Of a DNA stretch of 64,000 bases, positions 37,010 to 49,408 are shown piece by piece (position 1 is the first letter of the stretch; every line of letters begins with the position of its first letter). The stretch lies in assembly GCA_047967505.1 (NCBI GenBank), contig CM106538.1; one strand, written 5' to 3'. Below the pieces are notes generated by a model. That model searched no databases. It saw only the letters and a list, made by a program, of their open reading frames with translations, and was not told the origin of the DNA. This DNA comes from Dipteris shenzhenensis (taxonomy: Eukaryota > Polypodiophyta > Polypodiopsida > Gleicheniales). The position numbers and the translations under genes were made by a program.

Positions 37010-40000
37010 CTATTTCCCAAAAGGAGAGTTAGGGAAACGAAGGCGAAGCGACATGGAAATTTTGCATATGAAGGTCTTAGTGCTGGAGCACATCCAAAAC
37101 AAATGAGGCACCATTTTAGAAGGGGCCATGCATCGAAGATAAGAAGCAGATGCAATCCTTCGTTGAGCCAGAGTGACCCCCACGGATAAGGTTCCTGTAA
37201 GACAACACCATAGGAAAAGCTTTTGCTTGAGAGGCAATTTGCTCCTCCATAAATTGCGGAGATTCTTTTGCCACCAAGCAAGTGACTTTGCCATATGCCA
37301 AAGAGAATTAGCATGTAAGTGAATCCATGGTGACAGCTGGAGGAAAGAGTATGTCGTGCTAACCGTTAGGTCAGAAAGAGTAACAGGACGAGAATTTGAG
37401 CCCACCGGGTGTAACTGCCAGTCGTGTAATCGGTCCCTGTTAGATAAAGGAGGGATGGGAAGAAAAGGCTGCAGCAATTCAGCAATTTTTCCCCAAATAA
37501 ACCTGTGATGCATGGCTAGTGGATAAGAAGCCATGGCTTGAGGGAAGGAAAGCATTTGGCCAGCAGCATCAACAACATCATTTATACACTTGATCCCCAA
37601 TTTGCTAAGATTATATGCCCGAATCGGCTCTTGGAGGGCCAATGGAGGATCAAAAACAACACTCCAGTAAATACTTTCTTGCCGAAGGGAATTGGCATGA
37701 GACAAAACGGAAGGGGCCCAATGAGCATGCGAAAGGACCTGTTTCCAATCGCTAATAAGTGAAGTAGCAAAAGGGCAACCTAGGATAGAGCCTACAAATC
37801 TGCCCAAAATGACCTCCCAAAAATCAGTGATCCATGCACCATGTGCAGTAGTACGTAAGGACGTGCACATGGTTGCAAGCATATGAGTCCATGGCTGCTT
37901 CTGATGAAAAAAGGTGAGTAGAAGAGGAAATTTCCTGGCCAAGACATGGTGCACAATATTAAGCACATTTAATCCACCGTGCATCCTTGGGGAACAGACT
38001 TTTTTCATCCTCATAAGTCTTAGAGCTTTAGCAGAAGACTTTGTTTTCCATAATAGTTCCATAGCGTGAGACATAAAGGCAGAAATGCCTTGAGAAGTCT
38101 AGTGCATCAAAGGCAAATAATACTGAACATAAGCCATAATAATCAACTGGACAAACATGGAGTGGCCAAGTGGAGAGCTTCCAATAATGGAGTTTGGCAT
38201 GAAGCTTGTCAAAAATCCACTTTAGCTGTTGTTTCCTAGTGATGTGCCAGCCAATAGGGTGACCAAGATGGCAGACCACATCATAGGGCTGCATAATGTG
38301 CCCAGGCCATAGAAGAGTATGCCAATCATATGAATGCAAAGGTATGAGGCTAGATTTATCAAAATTAACATTCAGGCTAGCAGCCAAGCCATATGAAGAA
38401 AGAGTGTCCATAATAGTCTTCAACTGCTGTGGAGAATTATGTTGCATAAAAAAAGAATCATTTGCATAGGCCTGAGCAATAAAGGAAGGGGCTCCAGGAA
38501 TCTGAAGACCAGTGAGAAGACTTTGTGCGGTAAGATGATCCAAGTATGAGAGAAGTGGGTGAGTAGCAATGGCATATAACAAGGCACTGAGTGGACATCC
38601 TTGTCGAATCGAACGACCCAAGGACCAAGATTGCGAGAGATGATTTCCAAGGATGCATTGGGCTGTAGAGCCAGCATATAAGCAGTAGATGACATTAGCC
38701 ATTTTTGGCCGAAGCCCATCTTGGCCATTGTTTGTGAGATAAAATCCCAGTTGACTGTGTCAAAAGCTTTGGCAAAGTCCACTTGCATAATAAAAACATC
38801 CTGTTCAGAATATTTTGCATATTCAATAGCCATGAGAGCATTGCCAATATTATCATGAAACTGCCTCCGAGGGACGAAACCATATTGCAAAGGATGCAAG
38901 CCCTCATAAAGCACTTGATGAAGACGGTGCACTAGCATTTTAGCAAAGAGTTTGTAAACAACAAGCATCAATGTGATGGGCCTCCAATCCATGAGATGCT
39001 CACACAATTTCCTCTTGGGAATGAGTTTAACTATGCCATGCTTCCACGAGGAGGGGAGTACTCATGTGTGCCAAGAGTTATTAATCATTTGTAGGATGAC
39101 ACCTTTAAGATCCTCCCAAAAGTGTAAGAAAAACTCCACTGTGAGACCATCATACCCCGGTGCCTTACCAGGGCTAAGATGAGACAAGGCATCATCAAGC
39201 TCCTTATCAGTGAAAGGCATATCCAGTTTGAGAGCTTCCTGTGGGTTGATAATGGGATGCACATGATGCAAAAGAGTCTCCCAAGCTTGTAATTCTTGCA
39301 AAGAAGTAGTATTAGGGGGTGCAAACAGCTTCTGAAAGTAAGAAAAGCATTCATGTTGAAGCTCTGAGAAAGACCGAGTCCATTCACCATCCTGTTTATG
39401 GACTCTGAGGCAAGATGTCTTTCTCCTGAAAGCATGTAACCCTTGAAAAAAGGATTTAGAAGAGCATCCTTTATCCAAAAATTGAGTCTTGCCCGAACCT
39501 GCCACTTGGCCAATTTGCGTCGGTCATTAGCTTGCAAAAGAGCTTTTGACTGAGCAAGAGTGTCCATTTGTTGGGAAGAAAGGGGCTGCATCTGAAAAAG
39601 TATAGTCAGAGACTGAACCACTGCTTTAGCATGCTGAACTTTAGCTCTCCAATCAAGCATAAAATGACTCCCATATTCATGTATGGCATGCTGAAGCCTG
39701 TCCACAAGGCGTTGCCATGCAAAATTACTGTCATAATGGACATGGGCTGCAAGAGGAATTATGGCATGTCGGATCAATTGTTGAAATTGTGCATGATGCA
39801 AATAGCCTTTATTGATATGTTTCATCCGAATGGAATGCAAGGGCATGTCATCCCAGGGCTGACCAAACTGAATGTGCAGCCATAAAGGAGCATGGTCAGA
39901 GAGACCAAGGGAGTGATCAATCTCAATATGAAGGCAGAAATCTGTGTATTGTTGAGCCTGCAGTAAATACCATCTATCCAGGTGAGCCCAGTAGTTAGTC

Positions 40001-40560
40001 AAGGCATTATGATGATAGGTGTAGCCCACTATTCCAGTGTGCATGGTTGTCCATAAATCTTGCACATGTGTCGTGGTGAGTAACTCTTCCCATGATTGCT
40101 TTCATAAGGGATCATATGAGATCTTTGAGTAGTATTGTCAGAAGGCATGGGAGAGTTATTAAAGTCTCCACCAAGAAGAGCACAAGATCGCCATGGGTAA
40201 GAAGCAATAGCATGCCACATGGAGGCTCTGGAAGCAGAAGTTTATGAAGCATAAACTGAGGCAAATTCCCAAATATCACCATTGACATCACATTGAATCA
40301 CCATCCATCTGCCATCACAGTCATTAAAGGCAAGCTAGCTCATGTCTGACCAATATGCATAGACCCGAGAAAAGCTTAGTATCTGCATAGTGAATATCAT
40401 AGCCCCCAAAATGGCCAACTTGGCCTGCCATAGAATGCTGGTTATGTTCTTGCAAACAGAGAATGTCTGGCTACCTGGTTAAAACATAATTCCACACTAA
40501 CCTCCACTTAGAGGGAGAGACCCTATACATTGAAAGTAACACAGAGAAGTTTATCAAGCA
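37010..40560 (-). pseudogene. LINE ORF2: APE endonuclease, reverse transcriptase, zf-RVT
   Basis: Reading right to left, endonuclease motifs are PDILCLQEHNQ (about 40480), LLGGDFNN (about 40160), AHLDRWYL and LSDHAPLWL (about 39990-39880). Reverse transcriptase motifs are LSPGKAPGYDGLTVEFF (about 39150), MDWRPITLM (about 38990), FVPRRQFHDNI, QVDFAKAFDTVNWDF, SIRQGCPLSALL (about 38600) and AYANDSFF (about 38470). The zf-RVT region at 37230-37060 has WRSKLPLKQKLFLWCCL and HLFWMC. The catalytic Y-x-D-D box reads Y-A-N-D, a G-to-A type change. Frame changes near 39500, 38700 and 38150, plus TGA at 39062 and TAG at about 38101, break it. The enzyme would nick target DNA and copy LINE RNA in place. 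Confidence 0.88.
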
Positions 40561-40622
40561 TGAGGATATATACAAAGGAAGGGACCAAGAATGTACAACC
40601 AAAGAGTGCTAAGCATCTGCCA

Positions 40623-41801
40623 TCATGGGCTGCAGCCCTTCCTTCCCTGGGTCAAAGGATAGCCCTTCCTCAGATTCACAGACAGGAATGTGTTTTTTGA
40701 GGTCTCCAACCCAATTGAGTAAAGGCGAGGGAGTGGCTGAGGTAGAAGCTTGGCTTGGAGTAGGAGTAGATGCATCCCAGTGGCGAGATTAAAGGGGTCT
40801 TTGCCTGAGAACCCGCTTGGGTGTAAGAAGCCATCATTATCAGGAGCCTTCTCTTTCTCTTTACCTTTGTCCTTGGCTTTGACTATGGCTGGGATTTGTG
40901 AAGCCACTTTTCCAGCTTTAGAGGCATTTTTATCCATATTCTTAGATGCAATAGTCTCTTGCTTATGAGCTGGCTAAACCATTGGAGGAGGTATGGTAGT
41001 GGATGGAGGAGGATGCAAGACAGTAGGGCATTCAGATGCCAAATGCCCCTACTTATGGCATGAAAAACAAGCACCTGCAAAAATTCCCCGTTTCAATTCA
41101 AAGTACTTTTGCCCCATTGGCAAACCTTCAACCTCCACTGCAATGGAGGGGAGAGTAGGGGTATCCGTGCCCCACAATATACAGAATCTATTACGATTCC
41201 CAGCAGGGCGAGGAGGGCAGATAACTTGGCCTAGTGCAGCAGCCAATCCTGGCAATTCTTCTCGCATATAGTCTGGGAAATTAACCACCTCCACCCAAAC
41301 AGGACAATGATGCCGAATGAGACTTTGATAGTCCTTGTTAGGGGACCATGGCATAGCATGCACCATTTGCCGGCCATAAAATAAAGGAGAGAATTCAAGC
41401 ACACGCTATTTCTGCAAAGCATCAGTGAGGTGAACTTCATAAAACCCACGAGAGGCAAAGTACACTCCCTCCACAAAAGAGCCTCCGAGGATGGACTGAA
41501 TCCATTGCGCAACATCATTGGCAGATGGTATCTTTCCTGGAAAAAAGATAATGACTACAGTGTGGGCAAGCTTCTTAAGTGGCTGTACCAAGGATGGTAG
41601 CTGTAATTTATAAGTAACCTGGGGAACAGGCTTACTCCAATCCTGGCGAGATTGAAGGAAGTCATCCTTGAGAGTATCAAAGACATATTGGGCCTCTACA
41701 TCCATACTTGCATCTGAGATGATATCAGGATAGCGTCTTTTAACCTCCTGTGTGCGTTCCTTGTGCACGTGGGTAGTTAACATAATAGCATCGGAAGCCA
41801 T
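40623..41801 (-). pseudogene. LINE ORF1 (nucleic-acid-binding protein with CCHC knuckle), three in-frame TAG
   Basis: One reading frame of 393 codons from ATG 41801 to TGA 40623 is interrupted only by three TAG codons (41408-41406, 41051-41049, 40976-40974). The N-terminal two thirds resembles the DUF4283-type domain of plant LINE ORF1 (VTYKLQLPSL, VAQWIQSILGG, RGFYEVHLTDA, PLFYGRQMVHAMPW, CPVWVEVVNFP, LGQVICPP). A CCHC zinc knuckle follows: C-F-S-C-H-K-stop-G-H-L-A-S-E-C, with a TAG in the middle of an otherwise perfect CX2CX4HX4C. The tail is Pro- and Lys-rich. The family protein coats LINE RNA. Confidence 0.8.
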
Positions 41802-42151
41802 AGAGAGGAAGAAGAGATGAGAGAGTGAAGGGTAAGGGATATAAAACAGGAGTAGTTAGGCTCAGAAGTAGGAAGGAACAAGGAGAAGCCAATGGAGGAT
41901 TCACAGGGAAGGGAGGGGCAGGGGAGGGCTGAGTGTACAGTAGCAAGAGGGGCCACAGAAGGGAGCAGGCTACGTAGGGTAAGCAGACTAATGCAGGACG
42001 GCACAAGCAAGAGCAGGGCAGCACGAGCTAGAGCAAGGCGACACAGGGGGAGCAAGCGGCACAGGCTAGAGTGGGCGACGCAGGCTGGAGCAGGCGGCGC
42101 AGGCTGGAGCAGCTCGACCTCAGCAGGACCTCTCTCTGACACTCACAACTG

Positions 42152-42188
42152 CACACACACACACACACACACATTTACACACACACAT

Positions 42189-42281
<93 letters not shown>
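42152..42281 (+). repeat. (CA)n microsatellite between two LINE copies
   Basis: About 130 bases of nearly pure CA, with small interruptions at ATTTACAC and ATGCAC. It separates the 5' end of the long LINE from the 3' tail of the truncated copy. Confidence 0.95.
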
Positions 42282-42282
<1 letters not shown>

Positions 42283-42410
42283 TTTTTTGGTAAATCCATG
42301 ATTATATTATCAACAAAATTTACATGAGGGTCTCAAAAAACAGAGCGCCTCAACAGGAAATCAAAAGCAAAGAGAAACTATTTCCAGGCATGACTGAGGA
42401 AGATCTCCTT
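42282..42410 (-). mobile_element. 5'-truncated LINE copy (~130 bp)
   Basis: A T7 run at 42282-42288 followed by about 120 bases nearly identical to 36699-36820 of the long LINE (shared words AAATCCATGATTA, CATGAGGGTCTCAAAAAACA, GACTGAGGAAGATCTCCTT). Similarity stops at 42410, and after TGTCACAG the (AC)n resumes at 42417-42434. This is the hallmark of incomplete reverse transcription. It sits in the same (CA)n spacer as the full-length copy but is a separate insertion. Confidence 0.88.
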
Positions 42411-42455
42411 TGTCACAGACACACACACACACACTCTCTCTCTCTCTCTCTCTCT

Positions 42456-44843
42456 TACTATCCCTTCCTCCATTGGTTTTACCATTTGCTCATTAGAGCT
42501 CCCCTCGACAACCCCCCTTAATTTCCTTGATTTCTTTTCCCTCAAACTCCCTTATTCTCCCCTTAATTTTTCCCCTTTCCCCCCCTTTTTTCAAATAATT
42601 TTCCCTAATATTTTCTTTTTCCTTAATTTTTATAATTTCTTCTCTCTCTTTATTTTCCTTAAAAGCCTTTTAAAAATTTTCTACCCTATTCTTTCCTATT
42701 CCCCTAAAAACATTCCCACTTTTTCCTACACCTCCTCCCTAATTTTCATTTTTTCCTAAGTTTTCTAATTTATTTCTAGTTTTTCCTAATTTTAATCTAA
42801 TTTTCTAAACTTTTTTAATTATGTTTCCCTAATTATCTCCCTAAAATTTCACTTAAAATTTTTTTCCTATATATTTTTTATAATTTTCCTAACCCCCCCC
42901 TCTGTACTTTTTCCCTAGTTCTCTCCTTTATTTCCCCTAAATTTGCTTAAATTTTCCTTAAATTTTTCCTATATATTTTTTCTAATGTTTCTATTTTTTC
43001 CTAAACCCCTTCCCCCTGCCCCCGTTTTCCCCTTATTTTTCACCCAGTTCTTCTCCCTATTTCCCCCTATTCTTGCCCCCCTAAATTCCTCCTAATTTTT
43101 CCCTTTTTTCTTCCTTTTTTATCTATCTTCGCCTTAATTTCTGCCCTTTATTTTCCCTTAAGTTTCCTTAATTTTTCATATTTTTAACATTTCCCTTAAT
43201 TGCCTTTAATTTCTCTTAATTAATTTCTTTCCTTGACTACACTCCCTAATCTACCTACCCATGACCCCCTGACTATCTCCCTAACTTAGCTACCCAGGAC
43301 CCCCTGGCTGTCCCCAACTTTGTAACTACCTCGCTCCCCTATTCCCTTCTCCTACAATATATAATGCCCTCCTTCTACCTTAGTTGCTCCACCTCTCTGC
43401 TCTGACCATCTGACGGCACCTGTGTTTACTGCCTGCAGCTCATTTAACTACTCCCTCACAGGCCTATCCTGGCCGAGACCGTACTCACAGGCTCACAGCA
43501 CCCGTGTGCTCGAAAGCCTCAAAGCCTATCATCTATGTAGTACTTATCATTAGTACATCTGCCATAGTGGCAACCCTATTCTCCTTGCTATTTTTGCCCG
43601 CATTTATGTGTGATGGTACTTTGAAAACCGTGCGTACATGACCTATGCAGATGTCTCGCCCTTGATGGACTCACAAGGTCCCCTCCATACTTTATTACTC
43701 ACTCTCTGTCTTTTTTATACACCGTTCTTAAACTTCTTTCCCTCTTACGTACCTTGTAGGGTCCCCTCTTTACCTCACTAATTTCCTTTCAGCTATGTCA
43801 ACTCCCCCTTTCTCTAGTTCCCTTCTAAATACTCTTTTATTTCCCTAACACTTCCCTATTTCTTTTCTCCTCAATTCCAAACTACCCCCCCCCCCCCCCC
43901 TCCGCCATTCCTCCCCTCCTTCCCTCTTCTTATTATTAACCCCATCCCCTCCTCTTATTATTAAACCCCCTCCCCTCCTCTTAGCTTACACTTATTCCTC
44001 TTAGCTTATATCTATTTAGATTTTTACCTCCTTTATATCTAGCAATTGGTTTTTAAAATACCCCTTGCCCTTCTCTACTATGATTCATTATTCTCACTCC
44101 TTAGACTGATCATACTTAAAATCTCCCCTGGATTTCTATTAATGTGCATTAGTACCCCCCCCCCCCCCCCATTTTTTAATATAAAGGTTCATTAGTTTTG
44201 CTCCCTAAGCTTGATAATCGTTTGGCCAAAGCATTAATTTTTATTGCGACTCTGATAACAAGGGAGGGGTGTTGATGACACATGTCTTCCCAGCTAAAGT
44301 TAAAACTGGTTCTTACTATTTTACTTATTCGATGGTGGTAGGTAGGCAGACTCCCTCTTCAATAAAAGTGATGCTGCCAATGACTTATCAAAGCTTTATT
44401 GCACACATTTTCTCTTTTTTAAAAAGATTGTTCATCCTTTAATGATGCTACTTCATTTTTTGTGATGTTTATTGCAAAGCTTATCTATTAAACATTTCTC
44501 TTTTTTACTTCAAATTTGTCTTCTCTTCACTATGGAAAGGGCTGTTGTAAATATCTACTACACACACACGCTTTCCCTTGCAACTTTGGACGGTTGTACA
44601 TAGGACCTCTTTGCTTCCATACTATTCACCTACCTCACTCAAGTACTCTTTTTGACTCCCTAATCTAACTTGGTTTTCCTCTTTGCTTCCATACTATTCA
44701 CCTACCTCACTCAAGTACTTCTCTTCCATTTCCATTACTTTAAATTGCACTTCTCAATACTTCTTATTCTCTTCGGGTAGATAGTAGGTCACCACACTAG
44801 TCACATAGTGTGTTGTATCCTAATAGGGCAAAGGTGGGTACAC
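42456..44843 (+). mobile_element. Tandem LTR-like unit 2
   Basis: The full 2.39-kb unit runs from CTTACTATCCCTTCCTCC to GTGTGTTGTATCCTAATAGGG plus (AC)n. It has the TATA-like ACAATATATAATGCC near 43355, the AACAAGGGAGGGGTGTTGATG junction at about 44257-44277, and a degraded version of the terminal hairpin at about 44785. It is made largely of CCCTTAATTT-type pyrimidine-rich sequence, with poly-C runs at 43887 and 44155. There is no open frame of interest. The layout suggests an LTR plus a short non-coding interior, repeated head to tail. Confidence 0.65.
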
Positions 44844-47158
44844 ACACACACACACACTTACTATCCCTTCCTCCATTGGTTTTACCACTTGCTCATTAGA
44901 GCTCCCCTCGACAACCCCCCTTAATTTCCCTAATTTCTTTTCCCTCAAACTCCCTTATTCTCCCCTTAATTTTTCCCATTTCCCCCCCTTTTTTAAAAAT
45001 AAATTTCCCTAATATTATATTTTTTCTTATTTTTATCATTTCTTATCTCTCTTTATTTTCCTTAAAAGACCTTTAAAAAATTTCTACCCTATTCTTTCCT
45101 AATTCTCCTAAAAAAAATCCCTTAAAACCTTTGTCCCTTTTTCCTACACCTTCTACCCACTTTTCCTTTTTTCCCGAGTTTTCTAATTTATTTCTAAATT
45201 TTGCTATTTTTAAATCTAATTTTCTTAAAATTTCTTAATATGTTTCTGTAATTATCTCCCTAAAATTTCCCTTAAATATTTTTTCCTATATATTTTTACT
45301 AATTTTCTTTAACGCCCCCCCTCTCTACTTTTTCCATAGCTCTCTCCTTTATTTCCCCTAAATTTGCTTAAATTTTCCTTAAATTTTTCCTATATATTTT
45401 TTCTAATGTTTCTAATTTTTCCTAACCCCCTCCCCCCCCCCCTTTTTCCCTTAGTTTTCACCTAGTTCTTCTCCCTATTTCCCCCTATTCTTGCCCCCCT
45501 AAATTCCTCCCATTTTTCTTCCTTTTTTATCTCTCTCTTGGCCTTAATTTCCCCCCTTTATTTTCCCTTAAGTTTCCTTAATTGTCCCTATTTTTAAAAA
45601 TTTCCCTTAATTGCCTTTAATTTCCCTTAATTAATTTCTTTCCTCAACTACACTCCCTAACCTAACTACCCATGACCCCTTGACTGTCTCCCTAACTTAA
45701 CTACCCACGATCCCCGGACTGTCCTCGACTCTCTAACTACCTCTCTCCCCCATTCCCTTTTCTTACACTATATAATGCCCTCCTTCTACCTTACTTGCTC
45801 CATCTCTCTACTCTGACTATCTGATGCCACCTATGTTTGCTCCATACGGTTCATTTCACTGCTCCCTCATGGGCCTATCCTAGCTGACTGTACTCATAGG
45901 CTCGTAGCACCTATGTGCTCTAAAGCCTCTAAGCCTATCATCTATGTAGTACTTATCATTACTACATCCGCCGCAATGCTAACCCTATTCTCGCTATTTT
46001 GGCCCACATTTATGCATGATGGTACAGTGAAAACTGCACGTACATGACCTATGGAAATCTCTTGCCCTCAATGGACTCACAAGGTCCCCTCTAAACTTTA
46101 TTACTTAGTCTCTGTCTTTTTTATATGCCTTTTTAAAACCTCTTTCCCTCTTATGTACCTTGTAAGATCCCCTCTTCACCTCACTAATTTCCTTTAAGCT
46201 ATGTCAACTCCCCCTTTCTCTAATTCCCTTCTAAATACCCTCTTATTTTCCTAACACTTCCATTTTTCGTTTCTCCTGAATTCAAAAATCCCCCCCCCTT
46301 CCCCCCGTCCTCCCCTCTTCTTATTCTTAACCCCCTCCTCTCCTCTTATTAGTAACCCCATCCCCTCCTCTTAGCTTATATTTATTCCTCTTAGCTTACA
46401 TCTATTAAAATTTTTACCTCCTTTCTATCTAGCAAGTGATTTTAAAATTACCCCCTACCCTTCTCTACTATGATCCATTGATGTCGCTCCTTAGACTGAT
46501 CATGCTTAGATTTTCCCCGATATTTCTATTAATGTGCATTAATAACCCCCCCCCCCCCCCCCCCGTTTTTTCTATAAAGGTTCATTACTTTCACTCCCTA
46601 AGCTTCATAATCGTTTAGCCAAAGCATTAATTTTTATTGCGACTCTGATAACAAGGGAGGGTTGTTGATGACACATGTCTTCCCAATTAAAGTTAAAACT
46701 GGTTCTTACTATATTACTTGTTGGATGGTGGCAGGTAGGCAGACTCCCCTCTTCAATAAAAGTGATGCTGCCAAACGACTTATCAAAGCTTTACTGCTCA
46801 CATTTTCTATTTTTTTATAAAATTGTTCATCTGTCTACTCTTCACTATGGAAAGGGGTGTTGTAAATGTCTACTACATGCACACGCTTTCCCCTGCAACT
46901 TTGGATGGTTGCACATAGGACCTTTAAGTCATTAAGGCTGTTATTTGGCTTTTTGACTCCCTCATCTAACTTGGTTTTCCTCTTTGCTTCCATACTGTTC
47001 ACCTACCTCACTCAAGTACTTCTCTTCCATTTCCATTACTTTAAATTGCACTTCTCAATACTTCTTATTTTCTTTGGGTAGACAATAGGTCATCACACGA
47101 GGTGATGACCTACTGTCTCACCTAGTGTGTTGTATCCTACTGGGGCAAAGGTGGGCAC
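44844..47158 (+). mobile_element. Tandem LTR-like unit 3
   Basis: This 2.31-kb unit is collinear with unit 2 (CTTACTATCCC start at 44857, ACACTATATAATGCC near 45765, AACAAGGGAGGGTTG then TTGATGACACATG near 46650-46675). It keeps the hairpin AGGTCATCAC / GTGATGACCT intact at about 47088-47112 and ends ATCCTACTGGGGCAAAGG before (CA)n. A poly-C run lies at 46547-46564. Confidence 0.65.
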
Positions 47159-47965
47159 ACACACACACACTTACTATCCCTTCCTCCATTGGTTTTACCA
47201 CTTGCTCCATTAGAGCTCCCCTAGACAACCCCCTTAATTTCCCTAATTTCTTTTCCCTTAAACTCCCTTATTCTCCCCTTGATTTTCCCCCTTTTCCCCC
47301 CTTCTCAAAAATAAAATTCCCTAATATTTTATTTTTTCTTATTTTTATCATTTCTTATCTCTCTTTATTTTGCTTAAAAGCCTTTAAAAAATTTCTACCC
47401 TGTTCTTTCCTAATTCTCCTTAAAAAAATCCTCTAAAATCTTTCCCACTTTTTTCTACACCTCCTCCCCAATTTCATTTTTTCCTAAGTTTCCTAATTTA
47501 TTTCTAGTTTTTCCTAATTTTTATCTAATTTTCTTAAAATTTCTTAATATTTTACCCTAATTATGTCCCTAAAATTTCCCTTAAATGTTTTTTCCTATCT
47601 ATTTTTTCTAATTTTCCTAACCCCCCCTCTACTTTTTCCCTAGTTCTCTCCTTTATTTCCCCTAAATTTGCTTAAATTTTCCTTAATTTTTTCCTATAAG
47701 TCTTTTCTAATGTTTCTAAATTTTCCTAACTTCCTCCCCCCCCCTCTTTTTCCCTTAGTTTTCACCTAGTTCTTCTCCCTATTTCCCCTATTCTTGCCCC
47801 CCTAAATTCCTCCTAAAATTTCCCATTTTTCTTCCTTTTTTATCTCTCTCTTGGCCTTAATTTCCCCCCTTTATTTTCCATTAAGTTTCCTTAATTTTTC
47901 CTATTTTTAAAATTTTCCCTATTTTCCCTTAATTGCCTTTAATTTCCCTTAACGAATTCCTTTCC
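47159..47965 (+). mobile_element. Tandem LTR-like unit 4 (truncated)
   Basis: The first ~0.8 kb of the unit, from (CA)n and CTTACTATCCC at 47170 to TTAATTTCCCTTAACG at about 47953. It then breaks off into unrelated sequence, before the TATA-like region. Confidence 0.65.
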
Positions 47966-48061
47966 TTAAGAAATGGATGGATTGACTAGAATCTCCTTTG
48001 ACTGGCCAAAATGCCCTTGGACGGATTACCAAATTAGCAACAACTAGTTTTTTCCCATCAA

Positions 48062-49306
48062 TTAAAGCCTAAAAATCTTTTCAGCATAGAATGTATCTAA
48101 GGTCCTGTTGTTGGTGAAGATGCCTGCTTTGACCACCGTTGAAGCATGTACAACTTGAGTCTTCTGGCCCCATATATATCCTGGATCCTCATCTGTCACT
48201 ACCTCATTCAAGTGAAGATTTAGGTTCTTCATTGATAACATTTCTGCTTCTGAATATAACTCCATTTCAAGACCCTTCGCATCCTCTTCGTGTTCTTCCT
48301 TTTCTCTTATTTGCCCTTTCTTTGTAGATGAACGACCTCTTTTTTGAGTCATAGGACTTGGAACTGTAGCTCGTGAAGTACTCACCGTTTACATTTGATG
48401 TCAGGGTTTATTTTTTAGGGGCTCTATGTGAACCATTTTAAATCGCCCTACTTCTTCTTCTATTACCTCCACTTCAAGTATACTGAAGGGTTGCACTTGT
48501 TTTGTTATTCCATCAACTTCATTGAGTTACACCATCTAAGTGAGTAATACCATGAATGAGAGATGCATGTGCATGTCCTGTCTCATCTGATGCATGTTGT
48601 GTCTCAGCCAATTCAATTCATGCCTCAGATGTAGATCCCTTGTAAGCATCCATGTGTACAAGACCCTCATCCAACTCTACAATGTGTTCTGTCTCATCCA
48701 CTCCAGTTCCTCTCTCATTTGTATTACCTTGAACCAGGTCTACATGGCATGTCTCATCACTTCCTTTCTCATGTGTGGATTCTTGCACCTTAGGTCCCTC
48801 CAATGAAGTTGAACCTTGTCTAATGACACCCTGAAAGTATTCAAGGATTATCTTTGACTGCATTTTTCTTGCTTCCTCAATTGAAAATTCTCCCACACAT
48901 GTTGGAGGATCTCCAATGCAGGAACCAATTCAAGAAATCTAGATGCTTTTGGAGGCGGCATCACAAAGTGCATTGCATCTTTCTTTGAAAGATGAAACAA
49001 TATGTTGCTTATGCTTGACTTTGTGTAAATCATCATTGTATTGCTATCTTTTTTAATTTTTATTCCTAGTAAGTTGCCCCCTTGAATCAAATTGCTCTTT
49101 GAGGAAGATACATCTAATGCCTAATCATCTTTCTCTAACTCTCTCTTTGTCATCACTAGAATGAGATTTCCTTTGCTCAGTACCAAGAACCATGCTTTCT
49201 TTGTGGTGTCAACAATGGTCCAGTTTGTGAAGTCCTTTGGGGCATAAATTCTTCCATTGTATTTTAGTGTCATATCATTGACAAATGCTGTAACATCAAG
49301 ATCCAT
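48062..49306 (-). pseudogene. Unknown decayed gene beside the C-rich telomere-like repeat
   Basis: From ATG 49306 one frame reads MDLDVTAFVNDMTLKYNGRI ... FTNWTIVDTTKKAWFLVLSK to TAG 49121. It continues in the same frame through LLGIKIKKDSNTMMIYTKSS and AMHFVMPPPKASRFLELV to about 48900. One frame over (48896-48618) a hydrophilic region repeats D-E-T-x-H-x-x: SDETCHVDLVQGNT, GVDETEHIVELDEG and, past a stop, SDETGHAH. A third piece (48385-48062) contains QKRGRSSTKKG and DEDPGYIWG. I do not recognise the family. Conservation cannot be tested here because there is no second copy in the window. Confidence 0.35.
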
Positions 49307-49331
49307 CCTATATTAAAGTATAACACCACTC

Positions 49332-49408
49332 TTAACCCTTAACCCCAAACCCTAAACCCTAACTCCCAAACCCTAAACCCCCAATCCCCAAACCTTAAAC
49401 CCAACCCT
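49332..49408 (-). repeat. Interstitial telomere-like repeat, C-rich strand up
   Basis: Degenerate CCCTAAA units (AACCCTAAACCCTAACTCCC and similar) over about 77 bases, the complement of plant TTTAGGG telomere repeats. The stretch from here to about 50000 is AT-rich without a gene. It contains repeated phrases AGTTTCCACACGTTTGTCTT, CAAGGTTCATAG and GGTGAGAAATTTGAAATT at 49800-49990. Confidence 0.8.

Larger units (their letters stand above)
36689..42151 (-). mobile_element. L1-type LINE (non-LTR retrotransposon), inserted in (CA)n
   Basis: A 5.46-kb minus-strand element. Its 3' end is a T10 run at 36689-36698 on the plus strand (an A-tail on the element strand), and its 5' end abuts (CA)n at about 42152. 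A GC-rich 5' leader (41802-42151) with GGAGCAGGCGGCGCAGGCT-type repeats precedes ORF1 (zinc-knuckle protein) and ORF2 (APE endonuclease, reverse transcriptase, zf-RVT). (CA)n lies on both sides, so the target was a CA microsatellite. Multiple stops, frame changes and a changed RT catalytic Asp make it inactive. Confidence 0.88.

Noticed and set aside
40623-41801. TAG as a sense codon or programmed readthrough in the LINE ORF1
   Set aside because: TAA and TGA also interrupt other decayed frames here, and plant nuclear genes use TAG as stop. Decay of CAG is simpler.
41892-42521. Plus-strand open frames over the LINE 5' leader and (CA)n
   Set aside because: They overlap the LINE on the opposite strand and consist of leader repeats plus Thr/His repeat sequence.
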